Origin: a virus
DNA: 39,766 nucleotides
IMG/VR virus record: IMGVR_UViG_3300031951_000444
Coordinates: 1 to 39,766 of that record
Reading direction: 5' to 3' (one strand)
Within the stretch, counting starts at the first letter, position 1, and every line of letters begins with the position of its first letter. Shown here in pieces: positions 22,528-29,983 of this stretch. The notes beneath the pieces are model-generated. The model did no database searches and was not told where the DNA came from. It saw only the letters and a program-made list of their open reading frames with translations. The translations under genes were made by a program, and so were the position numbers.

Positions 22528-24219
22528 TCATGAGCCGAGGAGGCCTTTTTGGGTGACTTTGAGGAGCTCGGTGAGGATGGCGGTGGGATCGGAGGGTTTG
22601 CGGTCCTGCTTTTCAGCGGCTGCGCTGGCGGCACTGCGGACATTCCCTGCGAGACCCATGCTGTGCTGGTCATGGCCTGCCTGGAGAGCAGACCAGGCGG
22701 AGGGGCCGCGCTGGAGCATTTCCCATTGGGAGGCGGTCTGCTGCATGCGGTAGAAGCCATTGAGACCGCCTCCGCCGGCGCTGCCCATGAGACGAGCGCG
22801 GCGGCGCGGGGCGGTGGATGCACCGGATGGCGGTGCGGCGGTGGAGCCGGTGCTGGCGGTGAAGGAGGGTGGCAGGCCCTGCAGTCCGGCGTCTGAGCTG
22901 GTGGTGAGGGTATTGGCCTGCTGCGCGGCGGCGACATCGGCGGCGACTTTCGCCCCGGCTTCGTCACTGGCCTGCTGGCGCTGCTTTTCGAGGTCGAGGG
23001 CCTCTTTGAGCATGCGGGTGACGTTGAGGAGTTCCTTGGTCTTGCCGGGGCTGCCTTCGAGGGACTTCATCCAGGCCTGCATGCCTTCGAGGGATTTGTC
23101 GAAGAAGGCCCCGCCTTCTTGATCCATGCGGGCAAAGACTTCCTGCTGCATGTGCGTGAGCTTGAGATGGCGAGCGGCGGGATCGAGGGCGGCGAGTTCG
23201 GCGGCGGCCTGCTGCTCTTTGAAGGCGGTGATTTCGGACTGGGCTTTCTTTTGGTCGAAGGGGGCTCCCATGCCGGCGATGCCCATGCGTGAGTAGGCAT
23301 CGGCGCGGAGCTGCTCGGTGACGGGCTTGGAGTAGCCAGCGGCTTCGATGCGGGCAATCTCGCGGGCGAGCTGGGCTTCCCGTTCTTTTTGATCGGCAAG
23401 ATCGTTTTGGCCGGTGGCGCGGAGGCGATCGATTTCGAGCTGGCGGGCGGAGGCAGCGACGGCGGCGGCTTCGAGTTTCTGGCGGGCCTCAGCTCCGGCC
23501 ATAATGGCTTTTTGCTGGCCTGCGAAGGCCTCATCGCCACTGGGACCACCGACGAGGGCGAGCAGCTCGGTGAAGTAGCCTTTCCAGCCCTGTGTGACGG
23601 TGGCGGCCTCCTGGAGGGCGGCAGCACTGCGGCTGCCGAGGGTGCTCATCTTGGCGGTGATCTCTTCGATGCTGCCACCTTGGGCGAGGGTCTCGATCTC
23701 GGCGCGGAGGGTCTGCGCTCCGGTGATGGTCTCGGTGAGGCTTTTCTGGGCGGCCTGCCCCATGGTGTAGAAGGCTCCGCCCACAGCGATGAGACCGCCA
23801 ATGACGGCTCCTCCAGCCCCGAACATGGAGAGCATCTGCGATCCCTGCTGGGTGAGGACGGTGGAGAGCTTCGTGCCCATTTGGAGCTGCACGGCGATGT
23901 CCTGGACCTGCATGGCGGCCCCACCGAGGGCCATGCCTCGACCGGCGCGGCCGCTCTGCGCCTTGGCGGCGGCGGTGGCGGCTTTTTCGGCCTGCAGGAA
24001 CATGGCCGTGTTGGCGCTGATGATGCGGCCGGAGGCTTGCTGGGCGGTGATGAGGCGGCCGTAGGCGCGGGAGACGTCGTCGATGGCGCGGGAGCCTTTG
24101 CCGCCAGCCGTTTCGAGCCTGGCTTTCCACTTGTCTGTCTCGGTGTTGGCGAGGGTGAGCTTTTGTTGAAGCTCGGCGATGTCGAGACGGAGGGCGGCTT
24201 CGATGGAGGCGACAGACAT
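22528..24219 (-). CDS. Tape measure protein
   Basis: 563 residues. MSVASIEAALRLDIAELQQK and KLTLANTETDKWKARLETAG give a coiled-coil N-terminus; the central hydrophobic segment (SMFGAGGAVIGGLIAVGGAF) and long Ala/Gln-rich helices (AQSGRAGRGMALGGAAMQVQ onward) match tail length-determining proteins. It is placed after the tail assembly chaperones. At 563 residues it is short for a tape measure, implying a tail of moderate length (roughly 80 nm by the usual 1.5 Angstrom per residue rule). A TTTTGACA box lies 25 nt before its ATG, inside the upstream repeat cluster. Confidence 0.7.
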   Translation of the reverse strand: MSVASIEAALRLDIAELQQKLTLANTETDKWKARLETAGGKGSRAIDDVSRAYGRLITAQQASGRIISANTAMFLQAEKAATAAAKAQSGRAGRGMALGGAAMQVQDIAVQLQMGTKLSTVLTQQGSQMLSMFGAGGAVIGGLIAVGGAFYTMGQAAQKSLTETITGAQTLRAEIETLAQGGSIEEITAKMSTLGSRSAAALQEAATVTQGWKGYFTELLALVGGPSGDEAFAGQQKAIMAGAEARQKLEAAAVAASARQLEIDRLRATGQNDLADQKEREAQLAREIARIEAAGYSKPVTEQLRADAYSRMGIAGMGAPFDQKKAQSEITAFKEQQAAAELAALDPAARHLKLTHMQQEVFARMDQEGGAFFDKSLEGMQAWMKSLEGSPGKTKELLNVTRMLKEALDLEKQRQQASDEAGAKVAADVAAAQQANTLTTSSDAGLQGLPPSFTASTGSTAAPPSGASTAPRRRARLMGSAGGGGLNGFYRMQQTASQWEMLQRGPSAWSALQAGHDQHSMGLAGNVRSAASAAAEKQDRKPSDPTAILTELLKVTQKGLLGS

Positions 24220-24244
24220 GGGGCGGGCGTTTGAGGGCGGCGCA

Positions 24245-24328
24245 TGTCAAAACCACGCCGACAGCTTCGCAGTCAGGCGGGCAGGGCCCCTGCCCGCATT
24301 GCTACGCGAAGCGTTGCAGGCGGGGGGG
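24245..24328. repeat. Repeat cluster: 42-bp element plus REP palindrome
   Basis: 24245-24286 is nearly identical to 32502-32543 (TTTTGACA then a shared segment with GCCGACAGCTTCGCAGTCAG). It is followed by a REP-like palindrome (arms CCCTGCCCGCATTGC and GCGTTGCAGGCGGG). The pair marks the junction between the tape measure and upstream gene. Confidence 0.65.
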
Positions 24329-24329
24329 A

Positions 24330-25106
24330 CTACGAACTCTTGAGCCCGCGTTTGGCGAGGGCGGCGAGCCAGGCTTCGTAGCGGCGGGTGAGGGCTCCTT
24401 CGCGGACTTTCATGGCGAAGGCGAGCTGCTCGGAGAATTTCTTGATCTGGCGGGCGTAGCGGACTTCGTTGACCATGGCGATCTCGATGGCCTGGTCGGT
24501 GATTTTGACGCGGAGGAAGCCGGGGGAGGCGGCGTGTTTATCAATGCCGTAAGGCAGCCGGGCTCCGAGCTGGCGGAGGGCATGGCCCCAGCCGCTGGCC
24601 AGGAACCAGACGTGCTCTTGAAGGGTGCGGACGTGCTCTTGAAGGGCGGCGGGATTGGAGATGTAGAAGAGGGCTTCCTTCCGGCGTTTTTTGCCGAGGA
24701 AGCCGCGAGCTGCTTTGCCGCCATCGAAAGGCACGAAGGATTTGCCGAGGACGTTTTTGACGATCTGCCCGGCCTCATGCATGCGCTCGTGTTTGAAGTG
24801 GGACCAGAAGGCATCGGCGGCGCGTTGGCTCTTGGCCTGGATGTCGCCATAGGCTCGCCCTGGCATGCCGTAGAGCTGATGGTAATCGCGGGTGATGGCG
24901 AGCTGGCCGGCCTTTTCAGCGGCCTTGCCTTTGAGCGTGGCTCCACTCTTGCCCCCGGCCGGGGGCGTGACATTAGCCACCTCGACGAAAAGCAGGCGGG
25001 CCTGCTGGCGCATGAGCTCGACGCTGCTTTTTTTCGAGGTGGCGACAAAGCGGGCGAGGGCGGCGGAGAAGCCGGCGTTGTCGATGGTGATGAGGCCGGT
25101 GGACAT
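24330..25106 (-). CDS. Tail gene upstream of the tape measure, unknown
   Basis: 258 residues. Rich in Lys, Arg and aromatic residues, with helices such as SVELMRQQARLLFVEVANVT and HEAGQIVKNVLGKSF. A 21-bp tandem duplication (near 24611-24652) gives the doubled peptide ALQEHVRTLQEHVWF. TTTGACT (a variant of the TTTGACA box) ends 13 nt before the ATG. In lambda-like order the slot between chaperones and tape measure is unusual for a protein of this size; function unknown. Confidence 0.5.
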   Translation of the reverse strand: MSTGLITIDNAGFSAALARFVATSKKSSVELMRQQARLLFVEVANVTPPAGGKSGATLKGKAAEKAGQLAITRDYHQLYGMPGRAYGDIQAKSQRAADAFWSHFKHERMHEAGQIVKNVLGKSFVPFDGGKAARGFLGKKRRKEALFYISNPAALQEHVRTLQEHVWFLASGWGHALRQLGARLPYGIDKHAASPGFLRVKITDQAIEIAMVNEVRYARQIKKFSEQLAFAMKVREGALTRRYEAWLAALAKRGLKSS

Positions 25107-25390
25107 GCGAGATGGCGGGAGTCAAACCCCGGCCCGCCTTCGGCGGGAATGAGGAAACCAGAGCCGAGCGAAGCGAGACAGACGAACGAAGTGAGCCCGA
25201 AGGGGAGCGAAGCGAATCAATGAGGAATGCAGAATGAAGGGACTTCACTGACGACATTGACTGGAGTGACGATGAGCGAACGCCCGCTGCGCCGAACGGC
25301 GCTCGCTCAGGCTCGCTGGTCGGCGAGCTCTTTGTTCGTCATTGATTCCTCATTTCTCATTCTGGTTTCATCATTCCGGGCGGAGCCGGG
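25107..25390. repeat. Repeat-rich gap, 284 bp
   Basis: No credible gene. From the right it holds a linker repeat with hairpin (about 25340-25395), an attC-like hairpin (25278-25337), a stretch of CGAAGCGAG/GAACGAAG-type repeats, and another linker copy (about 25125-25150) with a CGCC..GGCG hairpin next to TTTGACT. Within the attC-like site on the minus strand an 11-codon open frame, MTNKELADQRA, ends like the gene at 19029. Confidence 0.6.
25278..25337 (+). repeat. attC-like hairpin B
   Basis: GAAC (25278-25281) pairs with GTTC (25334-25337); spacers GCCC/TCTTT unpaired; GCT(G)CGCCGA(A)C faces TCGGCGAGC. No gene lies between this site and its neighbours in a cassette-like way, so it may be a lone site left after cassette loss. 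Confidence 0.65.
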
Positions 25391-26124
25391 TCATAGATCA
25401 CACTCGATGCCCTCTGCCTGGATCTGGCGGATGAAGGTGGCGGCGGCGCGGAGGGAGCGGCCGATGGGGGAGCGGGCGGGATCGGGCCAGATGACGGGTT
25501 CGCCATGGAGGAGGGCGGCGGCGTGAAGGGCTTCATGGGCGTCTGCGAGGGAGGTGTGCCATTCGCGTTCGAGGCGGGTGGTGCCTGGCATGGCCCGGCC
25601 GAGGAGGGCGTGAAACCACGCCCACTCGCCGGGCAGGGCTAGTTTCCCGCGGTGGCCTTGGCAGCGTCTTTGCCGGGGCGCGGGATGACGATCTTGTCTT
25701 TGTGCTCGGTGCGGATGAGCAAGGCGAGGCGGACGGCTTCGATGAGCTGGTCATCGGGGAGGGCGGTTTCGGCCCATTGATCAATGGCGGCCTGCATGTC
25801 GGCGAGGCTGCGCAGGGCGAGGATTTCTTCGGGGGTGCGCTGCGCGAGCCAGAGAACACGGGCGGCGGCGCGGGCGAAGCGAGGCCATTGAATGAGGGAA
25901 TCGAGACTGGGAGACGGGGAGACGGGGAGACTTTGAGACGGGGGAGACTTGGCGAGTTCGGCGGTGATGTTTTCTTCGAGGACGGGGAGGAGTTCGAGGG
26001 GGTTTTCGATTTCGGCGAGGATGTCGCCGGACTGAGCGACGTGCTTGGTGAGGGCGAGGAAGAGCATCTCGCGGCGGGAGGACCAAGGGTGGAGGGGCGT
26101 GGAGAAGAAGAGGTGGGGGAGCAT
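25391..26124 (-). CDS. Tail assembly chaperone, -1 frameshift extended form (GT-like)
   Basis: The frame of 25639-26124 can shift by -1 on GGGAAAC (25648-25642) and then continue as LALPGEWAWFHALLGRA into a 66-residue open frame ending at 25391, giving about 244 residues. Its C-terminal part (TRLEREWHTSLADAHEALHA, then GEPVIWPDPARSPIGRSLR) would bind tape measure protein as lambda GT does. The whole frame is open, in register and at the right place upstream of the tape measure gene. Confidence 0.65.
25639..26124 (-). CDS. Tail assembly chaperone, G-like short form
   Basis: 161 residues ending at TAG (25641-25639), directly after the codons GGA AAC. The protein is acidic and helical, with NPLELLPVLEENITAELAKS and PEEILALRSLADMQAAIDQW. 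A segment between residues about 60 and 75 (SPPSQSLPVSPSPSLD) is encoded by a GAGACGGGGAGA-type repeat and looks like a flexible insert. Following lambda G/GT logic, this short form is the major product and the frameshifted form the minor one. Confidence 0.65.
   Translation of the reverse strand: MLPHLFFSTPLHPWSSRREMLFLALTKHVAQSGDILAEIENPLELLPVLEENITAELAKSPPSQSLPVSPSPSLDSLIQWPRFARAAARVLWLAQRTPEEILALRSLADMQAAIDQWAETALPDDQLIEAVRLALLIRTEHKDKIVIPRPGKDAAKATAGN
25642..25648 (-). promoter_or_regulatory. Slippery heptamer GGGAAAC for -1 frameshifting
   Basis: In the zero frame the codons are GCG GGA AAC TAG, so GGGAAAC has the X XXY YYZ arrangement, closely similar to lambda's GGGAAAG. The stop follows at once and the -1 frame is open for 84 codons. 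A stimulatory structure downstream is possible (GC-rich) but was not modelled. Confidence 0.7.
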
Positions 26125-26129
26125 GGGAG

Positions 26130-26165
26130 GGGAATGAGGAATGAGGAATGAGGAATGAGGAAGGG
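26130..26165. repeat. ATGAGGAAT 9-bp tandem repeat
   Basis: Four units of ATGAGGAAT type between the chaperone gene and the 91-residue gene. On the coding strand they read ATTCCTCAT and form the leader just before the ATG at 26124. Confidence 0.7.
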
Positions 26166-26166
26166 A

Positions 26167-26442
26167 TCAGCGGAGCTGCATGCCGGCGGCGGTGAAGAGG
26201 GATTGGAAGGCTTCGCGGGTTTGTTTTTGGTGTTGCCTCACACCGGCATCGAAGATGGCTTGGCGAATGTGACGCGGGGTTTCTTGGCGATGCACCTCGA
26301 AACGATGCAGCCCAAAGCTGACCTCAATGACCTCAGTGACTGGACTGTAAGCATCAAGCTGGTAACCGAGATGCGTGAGGACGGTGAGAACATCGGCAGA
26401 CCAGCCTGATTCCCGAAGTAAAGTGAGATCGTTTTCGGTCAT
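26167..26442 (-). CDS. Small tail-region protein, unknown
   Basis: About 91 residues from the ATG at 26442 (MTENDLTLLRESGWSADVLT); the open frame extends upstream into a linker repeat encoding MTKPE, which is not needed. A mixed alpha/beta sequence with EVIEVSFGLHRFEVHRQETP and QAIFDAGVRQHQKQTREAF. Position fits a small tail protein just before the chaperones. Confidence 0.5.
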   Translation of the reverse strand: MTENDLTLLRESGWSADVLTVLTHLGYQLDAYSPVTEVIEVSFGLHRFEVHRQETPRHIRQAIFDAGVRQHQKQTREAFQSLFTAAGMQLR

Positions 26443-26454
26443 GGTGTTTAAAGT

Positions 26455-26510
26455 GCTTTCTGGTTTCGTCATTCTGGTTTCCTCATTCCGTGCGAAGCAC
26501 GGTCATACAT
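26455..26510 (-). repeat. Gene-junction linker repeat
   Basis: On the minus strand TGA (stop of the 282-residue gene), CC, GTGCTTCGCAC hairpin, GG, AATGAGGAAACCAG and AATGACGAAACCAG lead into the next gene. It is the best example of the linker supplying the stop of one gene and the leader of the next. Confidence 0.75.
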
Positions 26511-27351
26511 CCAGGCTGCCAGGGGCGGCGCGGAAGTGGCGTTCGATCTGGCGGTGGACGTGGCCTTTGGCGTTGAGGGTGATGAGGGCTTGTTTGCCGA
26601 GGTCCTCCTGGCTTTGGAGGAGGAGATTAGCCTTGGCGGTTTGGATGGCTTTTTTGAGCTCGCCGCGGGCGTGGGTGGCATCGTAGGCGATGACCATGGG
26701 ATGCAGGGGCTGGGCATCGAAGAGAGCGAGGCGCTTTTCGCCGCTGGGAGCGAAGGCGGTGAGGAGGCCGCTGGCGTGCTGGACGAGCTGGCCGCTGCTG
26801 TCGTGGATGGGGAGGCCCATGCTGGGGACCTCGTAGCTGTGCCGACCGGCGCTGCCATGGATGCGATAAGGCGGGAAGCCGAGCGGGAGCAGGGCGGCGG
26901 CGAGGCGGAGCTCATCGAGCGTCTGCGTGAGCAGGGGGCGGCTCATGACGGCGAGGGGCTCGACCTTGGCTTCGTAAGCGATGATGCGCTCTTCTTCGTC
27001 GCGGGAGGGTTTCCACAGGACGGGGACGGCGAGGATGTTTCCGCCTTCGGCCTGCGCTTTCTGGTAGGCGTCGTAGGCCATTTGCGCCCGCATGGAGACG
27101 GCGAAGGGATGCAGGGGCTGCGCAGGGAGGGTGACGGTGCTATCGAGCGCCAGAGGCCGCAGAAAGCGGGATTCCCGCCATTGCTGGATGAGCTGGCGGG
27201 GCTGCATCTGCGGAAAGCGCGGCGAGGGGGCGTCGAAGTGGACTTCGCCCCGGGTCTCGCGGGTGGCGGCGATGACGGTGGCATGCAGGGTGCCAGGGAA
27301 TCCGAGGCCGAGGAGGGAGGAGGCGAGGCGGAGATCGGTCAGAACAAGCAT
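26503..27351 (-). CDS. Tail-module protein with internal duplication
   Basis: 282 residues. Residues about 6-110 and 146-260 appear to be two copies of one unit: LRLASSLLGLGFPGTLHATV against LRLAAALLPLGFPPYRIHGS, and LPAQPLHPFAVSMRAQMAYD against FDAQPLHPMVIAYDATHARG, each with a following YDAYQKA/ELKKAIQTAK helix. Duplicated beta-rich units are known among tail tube and head-tail proteins, but identity here is uncertain. The stop TGA lies inside the linker repeat. Confidence 0.5.
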   Translation of the reverse strand: MLVLTDLRLASSLLGLGFPGTLHATVIAATRETRGEVHFDAPSPRFPQMQPRQLIQQWRESRFLRPLALDSTVTLPAQPLHPFAVSMRAQMAYDAYQKAQAEGGNILAVPVLWKPSRDEEERIIAYEAKVEPLAVMSRPLLTQTLDELRLAAALLPLGFPPYRIHGSAGRHSYEVPSMGLPIHDSSGQLVQHASGLLTAFAPSGEKRLALFDAQPLHPMVIAYDATHARGELKKAIQTAKANLLLQSQEDLGKQALITLNAKGHVHRQIERHFRAAPGSLDV

Positions 27352-27372
27352 TTATGATTTATGATTTGGGAT

Positions 27373-27447
27373 TTATGATTTGGGCCAAGCATCCCAAACA
27401 CATGCGCCGCAGATCGTGGCGGTGAGGCGGGAGATCATGCGGCGCAT
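27373..27447 (-). CDS. Possible 24-codon peptide
   Basis: A 24-codon frame, MRRMISRLTATICGACVWDA then WPKS, ends in the AAATCATAA repeat. It sits in the 136-bp gap between two tail genes. It has no Shine-Dalgarno site and no similarity I recognise, so it may be chance. Confidence 0.25.
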   Translation of the reverse strand: MRRMISRLTATICGACVWDAWPKS

Positions 27448-27487
27448 GGGTGGTGAATGGGGTGGGGTGATGTGAGCGGCGGGCGGG

Positions 27488-27967
27488 TTACGCGGCGGCG
27501 GCGGTGTGGGCGATATACGGGAAGTATTCGAGCTGAGTCTTGAACTTGGCGGCGGTCTCGGGGCTGAGTTCGAGATCGGGCTTGACCACCTGGAGGAGCT
27601 TGGCGGGATCTCGGGTGAAGCCGAGACGCTCGACGGCGGCCTTGGTAACAGTGCCATCACCATCGACGGTGGCGGCGGCGAAGTGGGCGCAGACGGCGAG
27701 GTTCATACCGGCGTAGGCTTTGGCGATGCCGGTGATGTGGCCGTTGGCATCCAGGATTGTTTCGCCTTCGATGTCGATGAGCAGGCTGCGGGTGATGGTG
27801 CGGGTGCGGACGTATTGGTCGAGAGCCTCGGGAGAGACGTGGGCTTTGGTTTTGCGCACGTCGCTGTCGAGGCTGAATTTCACGCTGTCGGTGAGGAGGC
27901 CGGATTCTGCGAGCTCGTCCACATTCCAGGGACCGACGCTGCCTTGATAAATGGTGGGCTTGTGCAT
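27488..27967 (-). CDS. Tail or head-tail structural protein, unknown
   Basis: 159 residues. MHKPTIYQGSVGPWNVDELA, DSVKFSLDSDVRKTKAHVSP and RTITRSLLIDIEGETILDAN suggest a mixed beta fold; the alanine-rich end (AVCAHFAAATVDGDGTVTKA) is helical. Place two genes before the chaperones suits a tail tube protein, but no signature confirms it. Its leader is a GAAGGATGAAGGACGAA-type repeat. Confidence 0.5.
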   Translation of the reverse strand: MHKPTIYQGSVGPWNVDELAESGLLTDSVKFSLDSDVRKTKAHVSPEALDQYVRTRTITRSLLIDIEGETILDANGHITGIAKAYAGMNLAVCAHFAAATVDGDGTVTKAAVERLGFTRDPAKLLQVVKPDLELSPETAAKFKTQLEYFPYIAHTAAAA

Positions 27968-28013
27968 GTGGCGAAAGGATGAAGGACGAAGGTTGAAGGA
28001 TGAAACCGGCAGA

Positions 28014-28508
28014 CTACGAGGAGACGACGACGGGACCGCGAAGGGGTTTGAAGACGGCCTTGGTGGTGCTGCGGGCGATGAGCAGGACGACGGGGTAATC
28101 GCCAGCAGCGAGATCGGCGAGGGGTGCGATGCCGCCTGCGGTGCCGCTGAGCACGTAGATGGGGGCGGTCATGCTGAGGGTGCCGCCGACGGTGAGGTTG
28201 TCGTCTTCGAGGATAATGCGGCCTTGCTGTCCTGCGGCTCCGCCACCGGCTACCATGCCAAGCTTGGTATCGGCTCCGCTGGTGGTGGCGCTGGCATCGG
28301 CATCGGCGAGCTTCCAGGTTCCTGCGGTGGTATCGAGATAGACGATTTGTCCGGCGGTGACGGTGGCACCAAAGGTGCCGGTGATGATGTCTGCATTGGG
28401 GCCGGGGATGACGCTGGCGGCGGTGATGGTGACATCGGCGGCTTGTGCATGCGAGGCGATGCCAAGAACGAGAGCGGCGGTGAGGGCGAGGAGGCGGAGG
28501 TGCTTCAT
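28014..28508 (-). CDS. DUF2190-like capsid decoration protein with Sec signal peptide
   Basis: 164 residues. The first 23 (MKHLRLLALTAALVLGIASH, then AQA) form a textbook Sec signal with an AQA-A cleavage site. The mature part (GQIVYLDTTAGTWKLADADA, GADTKLGMVAGGGAAGQQGR) matches the pattern of DUF2190-type phage capsid fibre or cement proteins. A decoration protein with a cleavable signal would be odd, since capsids assemble in the cytoplasm. TTTTGACA lies 56 nt upstream of the ATG, as it does for the lipoprotein gene. Confidence 0.6.
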   Translation of the reverse strand: MKHLRLLALTAALVLGIASHAQAADVTITAASVIPGPNADIITGTFGATVTAGQIVYLDTTAGTWKLADADASATTSGADTKLGMVAGGGAAGQQGRIILEDDNLTVGGTLSMTAPIYVLSGTAGGIAPLADLAAGDYPVVLLIARSTTKAVFKPLRGPVVVSS

Positions 28509-28604
28509 GGTGAGATGAGAGATTATGGATGAGAGATCAGTGATGCCTGACGATGAGGTGGAGATGTCAAAACCGGACGGGCTGAAGCGTGAACAACGAA
28601 CGGG

Positions 28605-29117
28605 CTAGACGGCCCAGGCGAAGGAGAGCTCGACGGCGAGGGCGAGGGTGACTTCGTTGGGGGCCTGGCCTTCGGTGCGTTGGATCTCGGGTTGCTTGAG
28701 GGTGCGGTAGGAGATGATCTGCCAGCCTTCGCGGTCGGCCTCGGGGAGGGCTCCGCAGTAGGCGAAGAAGGAGGCGCGATCTCGCAGGCGGGCTTCGAGC
28801 TGCTCGATGTAGCCGGCGGCGGTGGCGGCGGTGAGGGTGCGTGCCTGGCTGGCGGTATCGGTGGGCTTGCTGGCATCGCTATTCCGCAGGAGGTAGGGCA
28901 GCAGGCCGACGACGGTGACGACGCGGCGGGCTCCGTTGCTGTCTTTGCTTTCCATGCCGTTGAGGCTGAGGCAGGGCGCGGGGCGGGTGTTGCCGCTGTC
29001 CATGCGGAACTTCGGCAGGGTGTCTTCATCGGGGACGCCTGCGGTGATGCTGTCGGCATGCTGGAGGTAGCCGAGGAGGAGATCGGTGGCGAGGATGCTG
29101 GGGGTGGAGCGGGGCAT
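28605..29117 (-). CDS. Head-tail or tail completion protein, unknown
   Basis: 170 residues. Contains SILATDLLLGYLQHADSITA, GARRVVTVVGLLPYLLRNSD and TLALAVELSFAWAV at the C-terminus. The size and slot between head genes and tail genes fit a tail terminator or completion protein. The leader holds AAATCATAA repeats at 29124-29156. Unconfirmed. Confidence 0.45.
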   Translation of the reverse strand: MPRSTPSILATDLLLGYLQHADSITAGVPDEDTLPKFRMDSGNTRPAPCLSLNGMESKDSNGARRVVTVVGLLPYLLRNSDASKPTDTASQARTLTAATAAGYIEQLEARLRDRASFFAYCGALPEADREGWQIISYRTLKQPEIQRTEGQAPNEVTLALAVELSFAWAV

Positions 29118-29153
29118 CTCGGAATTTATGATTTATGATTTATGATTTTTGAT

Positions 29154-29519
29154 TTACGGGGCCGGGGGGAGGCGGATGGCTTCGATGACGTGGGCGATCT
29201 CGCTGGTGCTTTGGCCGGTGGTTTCGAGGACGGTGAAGTCGATGCCGGTGGTGCTGCCGGCGGGGGTGATGGTGAGCAGCGTGTCCCGAGGTGGCGCGGC
29301 CTTGAGGAGGGCCTTGCGGATCTTGACGACGATGCGCTGCGCGAGGCGGAAGCCGCTGCCATCGGCATGGGATTCGATCTTGATGCCGCCGAGGAATACT
29401 TCGGCCTGCGGGTAGCTGCGGCCGCCCAGGGTGATGCGCATGCCATCCCGCTCATCGCGGGCGGCTTGGGCTCGCTCTTTTTCGGCGAGGATGGATCTGC
29501 GAGGCGCGAAGGCGGGCAT
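29154..29519 (-). CDS. Head-tail region protein, unknown
   Basis: 121 residues. The N-terminus is basic and helical (FAPRRSILAEKERAQAARDE); later GGIKIESHADGSGFRLAQRI then VVKIRKALLKAA and a beta C-terminus (TGIDFTVLETTGQSTSEIAH). Fits the size of small head closure or tail attachment proteins. A TTTGACA box ends 13 nt before its ATG, suggesting a new expression unit begins here. Confidence 0.45.
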   Translation of the reverse strand: MPAFAPRRSILAEKERAQAARDERDGMRITLGGRSYPQAEVFLGGIKIESHADGSGFRLAQRIVVKIRKALLKAAPPRDTLLTITPAGSTTGIDFTVLETTGQSTSEIAHVIEAIRLPPAP

Positions 29520-29532
29520 GCGGGAAGCGGGG

Positions 29533-29539
29533 TGTCAAA
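29533..29539 (-). promoter_or_regulatory. TTTGACA box before the 121-residue head-tail gene
   Basis: TTTGACA ends exactly 13 nt before the ATG at 29519 and is preceded on the coding strand by the hairpin CACGCTTTAGCGTG, the arrangement repeated at most other boxes. Confidence 0.5.
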
Positions 29540-29572
29540 GCCCGGACACGCTAAAGCGTGAACAACAAACAA

Positions 29573-29612
29573 AGAACCCGCCGCGATCCCAACCAAAGAC
29601 GCGACGGGTTCT
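29573..29612. terminator. Intrinsic terminator after the 83-residue gene
   Basis: AGAACCCG and CGGGTTCT form the outer stem of a hairpin, with CGCG/CGCG inside and one mismatch. On the minus strand it is followed by TTTGTTTGTTGTT. It should end transcription reading from the coat gene side, before the TTTGACA box that starts the next unit. Confidence 0.75.
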
Positions 29613-29662
29613 GTTAGCACCAACAACAGCGGATGAGGAAGCACCCGCTGAGGGTAAGGGGT

Positions 29663-29914
29663 TTACGGATCGAGCTTTTCGTGCTCATCGCCGCTTTGAT
29701 CGTCGGCCTCGTCGTCGGCATCGACGGCATCGGCGGAGTCACCGAGGACAGCATGGCCGGGCTGCGGCGTTTTGGAAACGGGAGCGCCGCAGATGAAGGG
29801 CTTTCCACCTTCTTTTTTGGCAAGCGTAACGGTAGGGCCATCGGCGTTTTTGCCTTCTTCGATGACGATGCCTTTGAGGGCTTTGGAGCCAAGGTAATAG
29901 ACTGCTTTTTTCAT
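29663..29914 (-). CDS. Small acidic head protein, unknown
   Basis: 83 residues: a folded N-terminal part (MKKAVYYLGSKALKGIVIEE, then VTLAKKEGGKPFICGAPVSK) and a highly acidic tail (DSADAVDADDEADDQSGDEH). Placed directly after the coat gene and its terminator, the slot of small capsid or head-completion proteins. Tail acidity is typical of several phage head proteins and might mask a DNA- or coat-binding site. Unassigned. Confidence 0.45.
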   Translation of the reverse strand: MKKAVYYLGSKALKGIVIEEGKNADGPTVTLAKKEGGKPFICGAPVSKTPQPGHAVLGDSADAVDADDEADDQSGDEHEKLDP

Positions 29915-29946
29915 GGCGTGGGAAAAGTGAGGGATGAAATGGGAAA

Positions 29947-29973
29947 GCCCGCGTCACGAGGTGTGACGCGGGC
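29947..29973. terminator. Hairpin after the coat gene
   Basis: GCCCGCGTCAC, loop GAGGT, GTGACGCGGGC: a perfect 11-bp stem 11 bp past the coat protein stop (29984). On the minus strand it is followed by TTTCCC. It may reduce read-through so that coat protein is made in excess. Confidence 0.75.
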
Positions 29974-29983
29974 CGTGGAGGGC

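Noticed and set aside
25290-25360. The 11-codon frame MTNKELADQRA as a gene
   Set aside because: It lies wholly in the repeated attC-like sequence; the same residues end two other genes only because of shared repeat DNA.
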